A DNA stretch of 47,142 nucleotides, taken from assembly GCA_905235325.1 (NCBI GenBank), contig CAJOLE010000006.1, positions 1 through 47,142 on the forward strand, written 5' to 3'. How positions within the stretch are numbered: the stretch's first letter is position 1; every line of letters begins with the position of its first letter. Made by a program: the position numbers and the translations under genes. Under the pieces are notes generated by a model. The model was not told where the DNA came from, did no database searches, and saw nothing but the letters and a program-made list of their open reading frames with translations. Positions 16,797-25,035 of this stretch are shown in pieces. The DNA is from an uncultured Prevotella sp. GTDB taxonomy: Bacteria > Bacteroidota > Bacteroidia > Bacteroidales > Bacteroidaceae.

Positions 16797-19700
16797 ATGA
16801 AAAAAAGAATCTTTGCCACAATGGCATTGGGAATGACACTCGCCATCATGCCGGCCAGTGCCCAGCAAAAAAAAGCGTACCTCGTATCAGACGCGCACTT
16901 AGACACCCAGTGGAACTGGGACGTACAGGCCACCATCCGCAGTCATATATGGAACACGATGGTGCAGAACTTCCGGCTCTTCGAGCAGTATCCCGACTAC
17001 ATCTTCAACTTCGAAGGAGCCGTGAAGTATGCGTGGATGAAGGAGTACTACCCCTTGCAGTATGAACAACTGAAAAAGTATGTGGCTCAGGGCCGCTGGC
17101 ACATCGCCGGCTCGTCGTGGGATGCCAACGAAGTGATTCTGTGTTCGCCCGAGTCGTGGATTCGCAACATCGCCCTCGGACAGACCTACTACCGTCAAGA
17201 GTTCAACACGGAGGCCACCGATGTGTTCCTGCCCGACTGCTTCGGTTTCCCCTACACCATGCCGACGCTGATGGCCCACTGTGGCCTGATAGGCTTCTCG
17301 AGTCAGAAGCTGATGTGGCGCACGAAGCCCTTCTATGAGGGCAACAAGAAGTACCCGTTCTCCGTGGGTCTGTGGCAGGGCGTCGACGGCAGCAAGGTCA
17401 TGATGGTACACGGTTTCGACTACGGCCACAAATGGAGAGACACGGACATTTCGAAGGACGAGCAGCTCATCCGCGAGATTGGCGAGAGTCCGCTTAACAT
17501 AGCCTACCGCTACTACGGCACGGGCGACATCGGCGGCTCGCCGAACATTTCCTCCGTGCGCGCCTTGGAGAAGGGCATCAAGGGCGATGGCCCGGTGCAG
17601 ATCATCTCTGCCACCAGCGACCAGCTCTACAAGGACTTCCTGCCCTACGACAAGCATCCCGAGCTGCCTGAGTTCCGCGGCGAGCTGACTATGGACGTCC
17701 ACGGCAACGGCTGCTACACGTCGCAGGCTGCCATGAAGCTCTATAACCGTCAGAATGAGCACCTCGGCGATGCCGCCGAGCGCACCGCCGTCATGGCCGA
17801 CTGGCTGGGTGCCTACAAATATCCCATCGACCAGATGACCGAGGCTTGGCAGCGCGCCATCTGGCATCAGTTCCACGACGACGTGACGGGCACCTCTATC
17901 CCCCGTGCATACGAGTTCTCGTGGAACGACGAGCTGCTCTCGCTGAAGGAGTTTGCCGAGGTGCTGACCACCAGTGCCAGCGGCGTGGCTCGCCAGATGG
18001 ACACACAGGTCAGCGGCAAGCCCGTCGTGGTCTACAACAACGAGGCCTTCGACGTGAAGACAATCGCCGAAGCTGCGGTCAGCGGCAATGCCACCGTCAC
18101 CGGCCCCGACGGCAAGAGCGTGCCATCGCAGGTGGTAGACAGGAACGGCAAGAAGACCGTTATCTTTGAAGCCGCCGTACCCGCAACGGGCTTCGCCGTC
18201 TACAGCATCAAGGAGAGCGGCAAGGCTTCCGTGGCCAAGCCGCAGGCGCAGAAGCAGGCCGAGAACAGCCGCTACAAGATCGTCCTCGACGAGAACGGCG
18301 ACATCTCATCGCTCTACGACAAGCAGGCCAGCCGCGAGCTGGTGGCCGACGGCAAGCGCATACGCCTCGTGGTGTTCGACGACTGCACCTCGCGCTCATG
18401 GCCGGCATGGGAAATCATGAAGGCCACGCTCGACAAGGAGCCCGTCGGCATCAAGGGAGCAGACGTGACGTTCGAGAATGGCCCGCTGCGCAAGACGCTC
18501 GTCGTCCGCAAGAAGTACGGCGAGACCGACATCGTCCAGCGCATCCACCTCTACGAGGGAGCGCAGGCTCATCGCATCGACTTCGACATGGAGGTAGACT
18601 GGCGGTCGGAGAACTCGCTGCTCAAGGCTGAGTTCCCCCTGAGCGTCAGCAACCCCGAGGCCACCTACGACATCGGACTGGGCAGTGTGAAGCGCGGCAA
18701 CAACCGCGACAACCAGTTTGAAGTCTACTCGCACGAGTGGACCGACCTCACCGACCGTTCAGGCGACTACGGCGTCACCATCCTCAACAACGCCCGCTAC
18801 GGCTGGGACAAGCCCAACGACAACACCCTGCGCCACTCACTCATCTACACCCCGAAGCCCGGCGGCGGCTACCGCTACCAGGCTCAGCAGGATTTGGGCC
18901 ACCACGTGTTCACCTACAGCCTCATAGGCCACCAGGGACAGCTCAACGAGCCGGAGGCCGTCCGTCAGGCAGCCATCCTCAACAGTCCACTGAAGACCTT
19001 CGTGTCGCCCAAGCACAAGGGAACCCTCGGTCGCACGTTCTCGTTCGTCTCGTCCGACAACAACAATGTGCTTGTCCGTGCGCTCAAGCGTGCAGAAGTC
19101 AGCGACGAGTATGTCGTGCGCGTATATGAAATAGGAGGAAAGGATTCGCAGAACGCCCAGCTGACCTTCGCCGCCGACATCGCTTCGGCAGTCCAGGCCG
19201 ACGGTACCGAGAAGACCATCAACGGCAGCAAGGCCGCTTTCGCCGGCAAAAAGCTCAGCGTGAGCATCAACCCCTACGGTGTGCGCACGTATAAGGTGAA
19301 GCTCCGCAAACCCACGGCTCCCGCTGCTGTCGCCACGTCGCAGCTGCAGCTGGCCTACAACCGCCAGTGCGCTACATTCAATGAGTTCCGCAGCAATGCC
19401 AACTTCGAGGGCGGCTTCAGCTATGCCGCCGAACTGCTGCCCAAGGACGGCCAACTCACCGTGGACGGCATCGACTTCAAACTCGGCGAGCGCGACGCAC
19501 AGAATGGCCTCGCCAGCAAGGGCCAGGCCTTATCCATCAGCCAGCCGGCGACACACCTCTACCTGCTCGCAGCCAGCGACAAGGGCGACCGCAAGGGCAC
19601 CTTCACCTTCAAGGATGCCAAGAACCGCACACTCAGCAGCCCGTCGGCAGCAGTGCCCTTCTACTCAGGATTCGTAGGCCAGTGGGGCCACGACGGCCAC

Positions 19701-20390
19701 ACCAGGGGCTACCTGAAGAACGCCCGCGTGGCCTACGTGGGCACACACCGCCACTCGGCCAGTGCTGACGAGCCCTACGAGTTTACCTATATGTTTATGC
19801 TGAAGCTCGACATCCCGAAGGGAGCCACCACCGTCACCCTGCCCGACGACGAGCACATCGTCATCTTCGCAGCCACGCAGGCCAACGACGAGGAGCGTGT
19901 TGAACCCGCTACGAAACTCTTTGATGCCTCGCTGACGGCCGATACAACGGTCGATGGAGGAGAGGCTGAGGAGGCCGCCATGCCCAACCTGCTGAAGGAT
20001 GCCAAGGTGGTGGCCGTATCCGGCGAGGTGAACGCCCGCGAGGCTGCCTCGATGCTCACCGACGGCAACCCCGACACGAAGTGGTGCGACATCGGCAAGG
20101 CTCCCAACTACGTGGTCTTCGACCTCGGCGAGCAGAAGAAGGTGAGCCGCTGGCGTATGCTCAATGCCGGCAGTGAGAACACCTCCTACATCACCCGCAC
20201 AGCCCTGCTCCAAGGCCGTAACTCAGAGACCGAGGAATGGAAGACGCTCGACATGATCGACAACAACCACACCAACCTCACTGACCGCACGTTCGCCCCG
20301 ACCTCCGTGCGCTATGTGCGTCTCTTTGTCGTCAGCGCCACACAGAGCACTGGTGATGCCGTCCGCATCTACGAACTGGAAATCAACTGA
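16797..20390 (+). CDS. GH38 alpha-mannosidase with C-terminal F5/8-type (CBM32-like) domain
   Basis: A 1197-residue exported enzyme (signal residues 1-22, ending ASAQ). The N-terminal GH38 domain has the zinc site AHLDTQWNWD (H34, D36), the nucleophile D147 in LPDCFGFPYT, and HQFHDDVTGT with H357 and H360-DD. The middle and large C-terminal beta-sandwich domains follow to about residue 1045. Residues about 1055-1197 form a discoidin-like domain: AASMLTDGNPDTKWCD, YVVFDLGEQKKVSRWRM and RYVRLFVV. GH38 cleaves alpha-mannosides such as alpha-1,2/1,3/1,6-linked mannose; the binding domain probably holds the enzyme on the glycan. It is co-transcribed with the preceding glycosidase and ends at a strong hairpin. 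Confidence 0.93.
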   Translation: MKKRIFATMALGMTLAIMPASAQQKKAYLVSDAHLDTQWNWDVQATIRSHIWNTMVQNFRLFEQYPDYIFNFEGAVKYAWMKEYYPLQYEQLKKYVAQGRWHIAGSSWDANEVILCSPESWIRNIALGQTYYRQEFNTEATDVFLPDCFGFPYTMPTLMAHCGLIGFSSQKLMWRTKPFYEGNKKYPFSVGLWQGVDGSKVMMVHGFDYGHKWRDTDISKDEQLIREIGESPLNIAYRYYGTGDIGGSPNISSVRALEKGIKGDGPVQIISATSDQLYKDFLPYDKHPELPEFRGELTMDVHGNGCYTSQAAMKLYNRQNEHLGDAAERTAVMADWLGAYKYPIDQMTEAWQRAIWHQFHDDVTGTSIPRAYEFSWNDELLSLKEFAEVLTTSASGVARQMDTQVSGKPVVVYNNEAFDVKTIAEAAVSGNATVTGPDGKSVPSQVVDRNGKKTVIFEAAVPATGFAVYSIKESGKASVAKPQAQKQAENSRYKIVLDENGDISSLYDKQASRELVADGKRIRLVVFDDCTSRSWPAWEIMKATLDKEPVGIKGADVTFENGPLRKTLVVRKKYGETDIVQRIHLYEGAQAHRIDFDMEVDWRSENSLLKAEFPLSVSNPEATYDIGLGSVKRGNNRDNQFEVYSHEWTDLTDRSGDYGVTILNNARYGWDKPNDNTLRHSLIYTPKPGGGYRYQAQQDLGHHVFTYSLIGHQGQLNEPEAVRQAAILNSPLKTFVSPKHKGTLGRTFSFVSSDNNNVLVRALKRAEVSDEYVVRVYEIGGKDSQNAQLTFAADIASAVQADGTEKTINGSKAAFAGKKLSVSINPYGVRTYKVKLRKPTAPAAVATSQLQLAYNRQCATFNEFRSNANFEGGFSYAAELLPKDGQLTVDGIDFKLGERDAQNGLASKGQALSISQPATHLYLLAASDKGDRKGTFTFKDAKNRTLSSPSAAVPFYSGFVGQWGHDGHTRGYLKNARVAYVGTHRHSASADEPYEFTYMFMLKLDIPKGATTVTLPDDEHIVIFAATQANDEERVEPATKLFDASLTADTTVDGGEAEEAAMPNLLKDAKVVAVSGEVNAREAASMLTDGNPDTKWCDIGKAPNYVVFDLGEQKKVSRWRMLNAGSENTSYITRTALLQGRNSETEEWKTLDMIDNNHTNLTDRTFAPTSVRYVRLFVVSATQSTGDAVRIYELEIN

Positions 20391-20399
20391 ACAGTTAAC

Positions 20400-20439
20400 C
20401 TTCCTTTGGTCCGCGCACGATGACGTGGGCCAAAGGAAG
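20400..20439 (+). terminator. 16-bp hairpin after the GH38 gene
   Basis: CTTCCTTTGG (20400-20409) pairs perfectly with CCAAAGGAAG (20430-20439). The stem extends inward by six more pairs, two of them G-U, leaving an 8-nt loop at 20416-20423. Only a short pyrimidine run follows. It lies 10 nt after the stop codon. Confidence 0.7.
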
Positions 20440-20456
20440 TCTCTTAAAAGTATCGA

Positions 20457-20517
20457 GTCACGGCGTGTGTCCGTCCTTTCCATTCTGACCAAGCGAAAGG
20501 GGGAACATCGCCGTGAC
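20457..20517. other. Nested hairpin in the GH38-UroD-like gap
   Basis: GTCACGGCG (20457-20465) pairs with CGCCGTGAC (20509-20517), and inside it CCTTTC (20475-20480) pairs with GAAAGG (20495-20500). It may be a second terminator or a structured RNA element. The rest of 20518-20712 shows two TTTAGGCAG/ATTAGGCAG copies about 24 nt apart and no credible gene. Confidence 0.4.
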
Positions 20518-20712
20518 CGTTTTCTGTCTCTATGTACGCACCATGTCAGTCAATTTTCGCATTAGGCAGAAATGCGGACACTTTAGGCAGGAACCCAATG
20601 CCCGCCGGCGGCGATGAGCCAATGAGGGCATCAGCAAAGGGCGCGAAAGCAGGAATTATCCGTTTTCCGTCAAGTCCGAGGCTTGTATTTCAACAGAGTC
20701 CGGCTAATTGTT

Positions 20713-20764
20713 ACACTTTTGGCAGAATAGCGAACACGCATATACTCGCAAAACATTACCTTTG
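20713..20764 (+). promoter_or_regulatory. Activator-type promoter B: TTTTGGCAG box plus TACCTTTG
   Basis: ACACTTTTGGCAG (20713-20725), then 31 nt, then TACCTTTG (20757-20764). Both the 13-mer and the spacing are identical to promoter A at 14786-14837. No TTTG lies at the -33 position. The leader before the start codon would be about 32 nt. Confidence 0.65.
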
Positions 20765-20802
20765 CAGAAAACTTAAAGCTCAAAGCAATTTATAGTGAAG
20801 AA

Positions 20803-21834
20803 ATGAGAAAGACAGCAGTACTTCTTTTCCTGACGTTGGCCCTGATAGTCAACGCACAGACTCCTGCAATCCCGCCGAGCAAGAAGGCGGTGATGGACGC
20901 CTTCTTGGCCGGCAGGCTGACAAAGGAGTACGTGCCGGCCGCCTTCTTCGTACACTTCGACAGCAACCACAAGACCGGAGAGGCAGCCGTCAATGCCCAC
21001 CTGCAGTTCCTGCAGCAGACCGATGCCGACGTGCTGAAGGTGCAGTTTGAGCAGGGCCAGCGGCGCATTAACGGCCTCGACAAGCAGGCTACATGGGACA
21101 GCATACAGCCCATCGCCGAAGACTACTACCGTCCGACGCTGGAGATTGTCCGCCAGTTACACGAGCGTGTGGGGCACGACATCTACGTGATGCCCACCGT
21201 CTACTCGGCCTACCAGGTGGCGCGCCAGTCGCTGCGCGACGAGAACATCGCCCGCGCTGCCGTTGAGCGCAGGGCCGACCTGAAGCGCGTCATGGGCTAC
21301 TACCAGAAGGCCCTGCTCTGGTTTGTACGCGAATGTAAGAAGGCCGGCATCGAGGCTTTCTATATGCCCACGCAGGGCGGCGAAATGAAGTACAACGCCA
21401 TCGACGGCTTCTTCGACGACATCATCAAGCCCTTCGACCTCGAGCTCATGCAGCTATGCCGGCAGGATGCACGCCTTACCATCCTGCATATCTGCGACTG
21501 GGAGGGCACCTACGACGACCTGAGCAAATATCGCGAATACCCCGGCGACATCGTCAACACTCCGATGCACCTGAACGGCACGCCATTCACGCTGACCGAT
21601 GCCGAGAAGCTGTTCGGGCGGCCTGTCATGGGCGGTCTCAAGAAAGAAGGCATCATCGTCAAGGGCACGGCCGAAGAGGTGGCCAGCACGACCGCCTCCA
21701 CACTGCGCCAGGCGCCCCGCGGGCGCGTCATGCTCGGTGCTGACTGCACCGTTTCGGCAGCCCCCATCGCCAATATCTGCGCCGCCGTGAGCACAGCCCA
21801 TCAGTCAGCCAACAGTAAGAATATCAAACTATAA
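20803..21834 (+). CDS. Exported uroporphyrinogen decarboxylase-like protein
   Basis: A 343-residue protein of the URO-D superfamily (heme HemE and the methyltransferases MtaA/CmuA share this barrel). Family features visible are PTVYSAYQVARQ, QGGEMKY, the HICDWEG strand with HI.D, and a C-terminal GLKKEGIIVKGT ... RVMLGADCTV that resembles the closing strands of the barrel. It begins with a clear export signal (MRKTAVLLFLTLALIVNAQ), which is not expected for heme biosynthesis in the cytoplasm. It lacks the arginine-rich N-terminal motif of true HemE. It starts behind promoter B and is followed 13 nt later by a fasciclin lipoprotein, so it belongs to a glycan-type operon. Substrate unknown. Confidence 0.7.
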   Translation: MRKTAVLLFLTLALIVNAQTPAIPPSKKAVMDAFLAGRLTKEYVPAAFFVHFDSNHKTGEAAVNAHLQFLQQTDADVLKVQFEQGQRRINGLDKQATWDSIQPIAEDYYRPTLEIVRQLHERVGHDIYVMPTVYSAYQVARQSLRDENIARAAVERRADLKRVMGYYQKALLWFVRECKKAGIEAFYMPTQGGEMKYNAIDGFFDDIIKPFDLELMQLCRQDARLTILHICDWEGTYDDLSKYREYPGDIVNTPMHLNGTPFTLTDAEKLFGRPVMGGLKKEGIIVKGTAEEVASTTASTLRQAPRGRVMLGADCTVSAAPIANICAAVSTAHQSANSKNIKL

Positions 21835-21847
21835 AAATAAAACTACG

Positions 21848-23920
21848 ATGAGAAACAAGAAAAACATTTTCCACATGCTCGGTGCAGCCATCCTTACCAC
21901 GGCTTGCACCTTCATGACAACAGCCTGTACTGAGGACATCGACGAGTCGAACCTCTACGTCTCGTTAGAAGAGACCATTGAGGACTATCTGTCCACACGA
22001 CCTGAGTTCAGCAGTTTCAACCAAATTCTGCAGCGCGTGGGCTACGACAAAATTCTGTCTGCCTACGGCTCATACACTTGCTTCGCTCCCACGAACGAGG
22101 GTATCGCAGAATATGTGGACAGTCTCTGGAACGACGAAGTAAACATTGTACTGCCCCACAACGGCATGACGCAGCCCGGACTGGAAGGTCTGACAGACTC
22201 GCTCTGCCTCGACATCGCCCTGTTCCACCTCATGTCGTCGAAGACCATCGGCATTGAGATGGACAAAGGCAACACGCTCAACACGATGATGAACCGAGAC
22301 GTCACGTCGAGCATAGGCCCTGACGGAGAAATCCTGCTCAACGGCTATAGCAAGATAACCCTGATGGACGTGGAGCTTCAGAACGGTATCCTGCACGAGA
22401 TTGACCACGCTCTTCGCCGCTCGAACGCACTGGTAGCCCACGAGCTGGAGCTACACCCAGAGTTCAGCCTGTTCAGTCAGGCCCTGCAGATATGCGGACT
22501 GGGAGACACCTTGGTGAAGCAGGTGCGCACGGGCCTTATCATACCAAAGAAGGAAAGCAATGAGTACATACCCAAGGAGTGCCGCTTGGGATACACCATC
22601 CTTGCTGAGACAGACGAAGCTTTCAATCAGGCAGGAATCACCACCCTGGAACAGCTTGCCGACTCAGCCAACGCTTGGTACTCCTCCTGTGCTGCTTGGT
22701 ACGACTATCTGCGCCAAAACGGCATACAGGTCAGTACAGGAACAGACTACCGGAATCCCTGGAACACACTCAATATGTTCGTGCGATACCATATAACAGA
22801 GGTGAAAGTGCCGTATCAGAAACTCTATCAGAGGGATCATGGCGAAGCACCGGAGTTCGTACCAGTGGAGTATTACGAAACGATGTTGCCATACACACTG
22901 TTTAAGGTGAACCGAATAAACAATCAGCCCGTGGCGAACAGATGGGTGGAAAACAGCTCACTCACTGACAAGGTGGCAGCGCTCGCTTCCTCCGAAATAG
23001 CCATCCTGCGCCGCCCAGGTATCGTCATCAGCGATAAAGGCTACTCCTGTGCCAACGGCTACATACACCCCTTGACCAACGGCATCCTGCGCTACGACGA
23101 CGGCGTGCCTCATGGTGTGCTCAACGAGCGTATGCGCTTCGACGTGATGGCCATACTTCACGAAACATTGTCGAACAACATCCGCTGCGCCACTGATGCC
23201 GAACTGCGCGGAATGAACGGCGGCATAACTTGCCACAACGGACGCTTCGATGGCGACGGCACCGTACTCTTGGCCGAGAACTACTGTGGCAACCTCAGGG
23301 TGTACAACGGCAACCAGACCCTGCTCTTCTACCTCTCCGGGCAAGGTGTCTCATGGCAGAACTACCAGGGCGACGAGATGAACTGCGTGGGAGCCTACGA
23401 CTTCGCACTGCGCCTGCCGCCCGTTCCCGCCGGTATGTATGAGGTGCGAATGGGATACTCCGCCAACGGCAACCGTGGCATGATGCAGATTTACCTCGGC
23501 AACACCTCGGATCTGGCCGTCATGACCCCCGTCGACATCCCGCTCGATATGCGTAAAGAACCCAGCGACGCTGATACGGAGACCAATCCGAACCCCTTCA
23601 ACGGCTGGTGCCAGTGGGAGAATTGCGATGACAAGGGCGTGGCCACCGACATCAACATGCGGTACCTCGGCTTCATGCGCGCACCGTTAGGCTGCAGGCT
23701 TTATAACCGAGCCGACAAGTCGGGCACACAGCCTCTGCGCTCGTGCCGTCAGCCTCTGCGCCGTATCCTCTTCAGGCAGAACCTTGATCAGCGTGATTAC
23801 TGGATGCGCTTCAAGACGATGATTCCCGAGAACAAGAACACGCAGTTCCACCTGGAATACATCGAGATTGTCCCGGAGAACGTGTATAACAATGCACAGT
23901 ACGCTGAAGATATGTATTAA
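21848..23920 (+). CDS. Fasciclin-domain lipoprotein
   Basis: A 690-residue lipoprotein. Two cysteines, at TTAC and MTTAC near residues 20 and 27, could be lipobox cysteines; the second is followed by TEDIDESN, an acidic stretch that may act as surface-export signal. Fasciclin motifs occur in two copies: YDKILSAYGSYTCFAPTNEGI with a following DIALFHLM (about 68-125), and a second, more divergent one from about 195 (SLFSQALQICGLGD ... YTILAETDEAF). The C-terminal 200 residues include VPAGMYEVRMGYSANGNRGMMQIYL, a beta-sandwich of the type found in glycan-binding or DUF5108-like proteins. Such lipoproteins are common in Bacteroidetes polysaccharide loci as probable surface glycan-binding or scaffold proteins. 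It closes the operon. Confidence 0.75.
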   Translation: MRNKKNIFHMLGAAILTTACTFMTTACTEDIDESNLYVSLEETIEDYLSTRPEFSSFNQILQRVGYDKILSAYGSYTCFAPTNEGIAEYVDSLWNDEVNIVLPHNGMTQPGLEGLTDSLCLDIALFHLMSSKTIGIEMDKGNTLNTMMNRDVTSSIGPDGEILLNGYSKITLMDVELQNGILHEIDHALRRSNALVAHELELHPEFSLFSQALQICGLGDTLVKQVRTGLIIPKKESNEYIPKECRLGYTILAETDEAFNQAGITTLEQLADSANAWYSSCAAWYDYLRQNGIQVSTGTDYRNPWNTLNMFVRYHITEVKVPYQKLYQRDHGEAPEFVPVEYYETMLPYTLFKVNRINNQPVANRWVENSSLTDKVAALASSEIAILRRPGIVISDKGYSCANGYIHPLTNGILRYDDGVPHGVLNERMRFDVMAILHETLSNNIRCATDAELRGMNGGITCHNGRFDGDGTVLLAENYCGNLRVYNGNQTLLFYLSGQGVSWQNYQGDEMNCVGAYDFALRLPPVPAGMYEVRMGYSANGNRGMMQIYLGNTSDLAVMTPVDIPLDMRKEPSDADTETNPNPFNGWCQWENCDDKGVATDINMRYLGFMRAPLGCRLYNRADKSGTQPLRSCRQPLRRILFRQNLDQRDYWMRFKTMIPENKNTQFHLEYIEIVPENVYNNAQYAEDMY

Positions 23921-23933
23921 AATCATAACTGCC

Positions 23934-23975
23934 GTGGCAGGGAAGAAAGGAGAAAAAGCCTTGATTCCCTGCCAC
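23934..23975 (+). terminator. 10-bp perfect hairpin after the fasciclin gene
   Basis: GTGGCAGGGA (23934-23943) pairs with TCCCTGCCAC (23966-23975) over a 22-nt loop, 13 nt after the stop codon. No T-tract follows, so it may be an mRNA-stabilising hairpin rather than an intrinsic terminator. Confidence 0.5.
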
Positions 23976-24013
23976 AAATGTAACTTTCTGCGACTTTTGC
24001 CATTAGAAAACAT

Positions 24014-24061
24014 TTTGGGCAAGAAACAGTACACATATTACTCAGTTTATTATTAACTTTG
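24014..24061 (+). promoter_or_regulatory. Promoter D, variant of the shared TTTGGCA architecture, without a gene behind it
   Basis: TTTTGGGCAAG (24013-24023) lies upstream of TAACTTTG (24054-24061). Taking TTGGG at 24015-24019 as the box gives the same 34-nt gap as in promoters A-C, with one mismatch. No -33 TTTG is present. No open frame of useful length starts downstream. Confidence 0.4.
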
Positions 24062-24067
24062 CACTGT

Positions 24068-24298
24068 CAAAATAAAAATCCTGCGAGCATACAGGATTTC
24101 CGACGAAAGGAATTAGTCTTATTAAGGTAGAAAGACAATCAGGACGAAGAGATACAGGAAAGTATTCTTGTCATACAATAAGAGATAATGGTAGTTTTAG
24201 TTAGTAAATAAGTTTTAGTTAAGTAAGTTAGTAGTTATTAGTTAGTAGTTTTAGCGAAGTTCCCCACATGTGAATGCAGGTGACTTCGCATTTTTTTT
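24068..24298 (+). ncRNA. Candidate 230-nt non-coding transcript
   Basis: Promoter D points into a stretch without coding frames, which ends in a T8 terminator: GCGAAGT (24254-24260) pairs with ACTTCGC (24283-24289), followed by T at 24291-24298. The 3' half (24187-24253) is made of short imperfect TTAGTTAGTA-like repeats. This could be a small RNA, or the orphan leader of a lost gene. Confidence 0.4.
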
Positions 24299-24342
24299 GT
24301 GCCTGCTGTTCGACATTGGTTTGCTGAATACTTTTGCCTGAA

Positions 24343-24489
24343 ACCCGCCGCCTTTCGCGCAAGACCCGCTGCCTTTTGGCCAAAAACCGCCGCCTTTTGC
24401 GAAAGACCCGCCGCATTTCGCGCAAGACCCGCCGCCTTTTGGCCAAAACCCGCCACCTTTTGCGAAAGACCCGCCGCTTTTTGAAAATT
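24343..24489. repeat. Seven 21-bp tandem units with a 63-bp higher-order period
   Basis: Units start at 24343, 24364, 24385, 24406, 24427, 24448 and 24469, each opening with ACCCGCCGCCTTT or a close variant. Their tails cycle through three types: CGCGCAAG (units 1, 4), TTGGCCAAA (2, 5) and TTGCGAAAG (3, 6). Unit 7 is degenerate. Because 21 is divisible by three, several frames stay open and encode 7-residue repeats, which I regard as incidental. The core also forms the hairpin at 10214-10279. Confidence 0.85.
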
Positions 24490-24606
24490 CAACGACGTTG
24501 CATACTTCCGTTTTCGCTCTTGCTCCGCTACAGTCCGCAAGCGTCACTTCGGGCCGAGCGATCGCTTTCGTTGTGGTTTTCGTTTTGGTTTTCTTTCTGC
24601 CAACTG

Positions 24607-24789
24607 CCAAGGTGTAGGGTCAGGTGTCGGTTCCTGCGCCACAACCAGCCTGAAAGCCCCTTTTTCGCCCTGCATCCTTACGGTTTGACCCTATATATAT
24701 AGTTGTTATTTGTACTTTTTATCCTACACTTCCTACACTTCCTACACCTAAAAAAATTCAACAGGTGTAGGAAGTGTAGGAAGTGTAGG
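24607..24789. repeat. Composite repeat with a perfect 27-bp-stem hairpin
   Basis: The 25-nt block 24607-24631 matches 10310-10334 at 24 positions. The block 24699-24749 matches 10101-10151 with the same internal spacing. Its CCTACACTT-built part (24723-24749) pairs perfectly over 27 bp with 24763-24789 across a 13-nt A-rich loop. The same parts in a different order at 10 kb show a repeat family made of reusable modules. The rest of 24490-24946 shows no gene. Confidence 0.75.
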
Positions 24790-24946
24790 TTCTCTCCTAC
24801 TATTGTCAACTATATAGTCAATCGTACAGTCCTTCGCCCACAATCATTGCCTGAAGACTCTCCTGCCACCTACGAGCAGATGCCGACGGGCATACCCATA
24901 TAGATTGTGTCTTCTTCCATAACTGACGGTAATTTCACAGCATAAC

Positions 24947-24982
24947 AGCAGGAGGTGACGTATTCTCACGTCACCTCCTGCT
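24947..24982. terminator. Perfect 15-bp hairpin downstream of the esterase gene
   Basis: AGCAGGAGGTGACGT (24947-24961) pairs perfectly with 24968-24982 over a 6-nt loop. It is about 55 nt past the stop of the minus-strand esterase gene. No T-tract is seen on either strand. Confidence 0.55.
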
Positions 24983-25035
24983 TGGATGTTCTATATAACA
25001 AAGGTTACAGAGCCCTCCCCTGCCCCGTCCCTTGG

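Noticed and set aside
20532..20795. An 87-residue plus-strand frame before the UroD-like gene
   Set aside because: It runs through promoter B and has no domain, signal or homology that I recognise.
24343..24489. CRISPR array
   Set aside because: The 21-bp units follow each other without unique spacers, and no cas gene is near.
24251..24610. A 119-residue minus-strand protein with 7-residue GGSFAKG-type repeats, and plus-strand frames over the same array
   Set aside because: A 21-bp tandem repeat without stops keeps several frames open on both strands. No start signal or signal peptide supports one of them.
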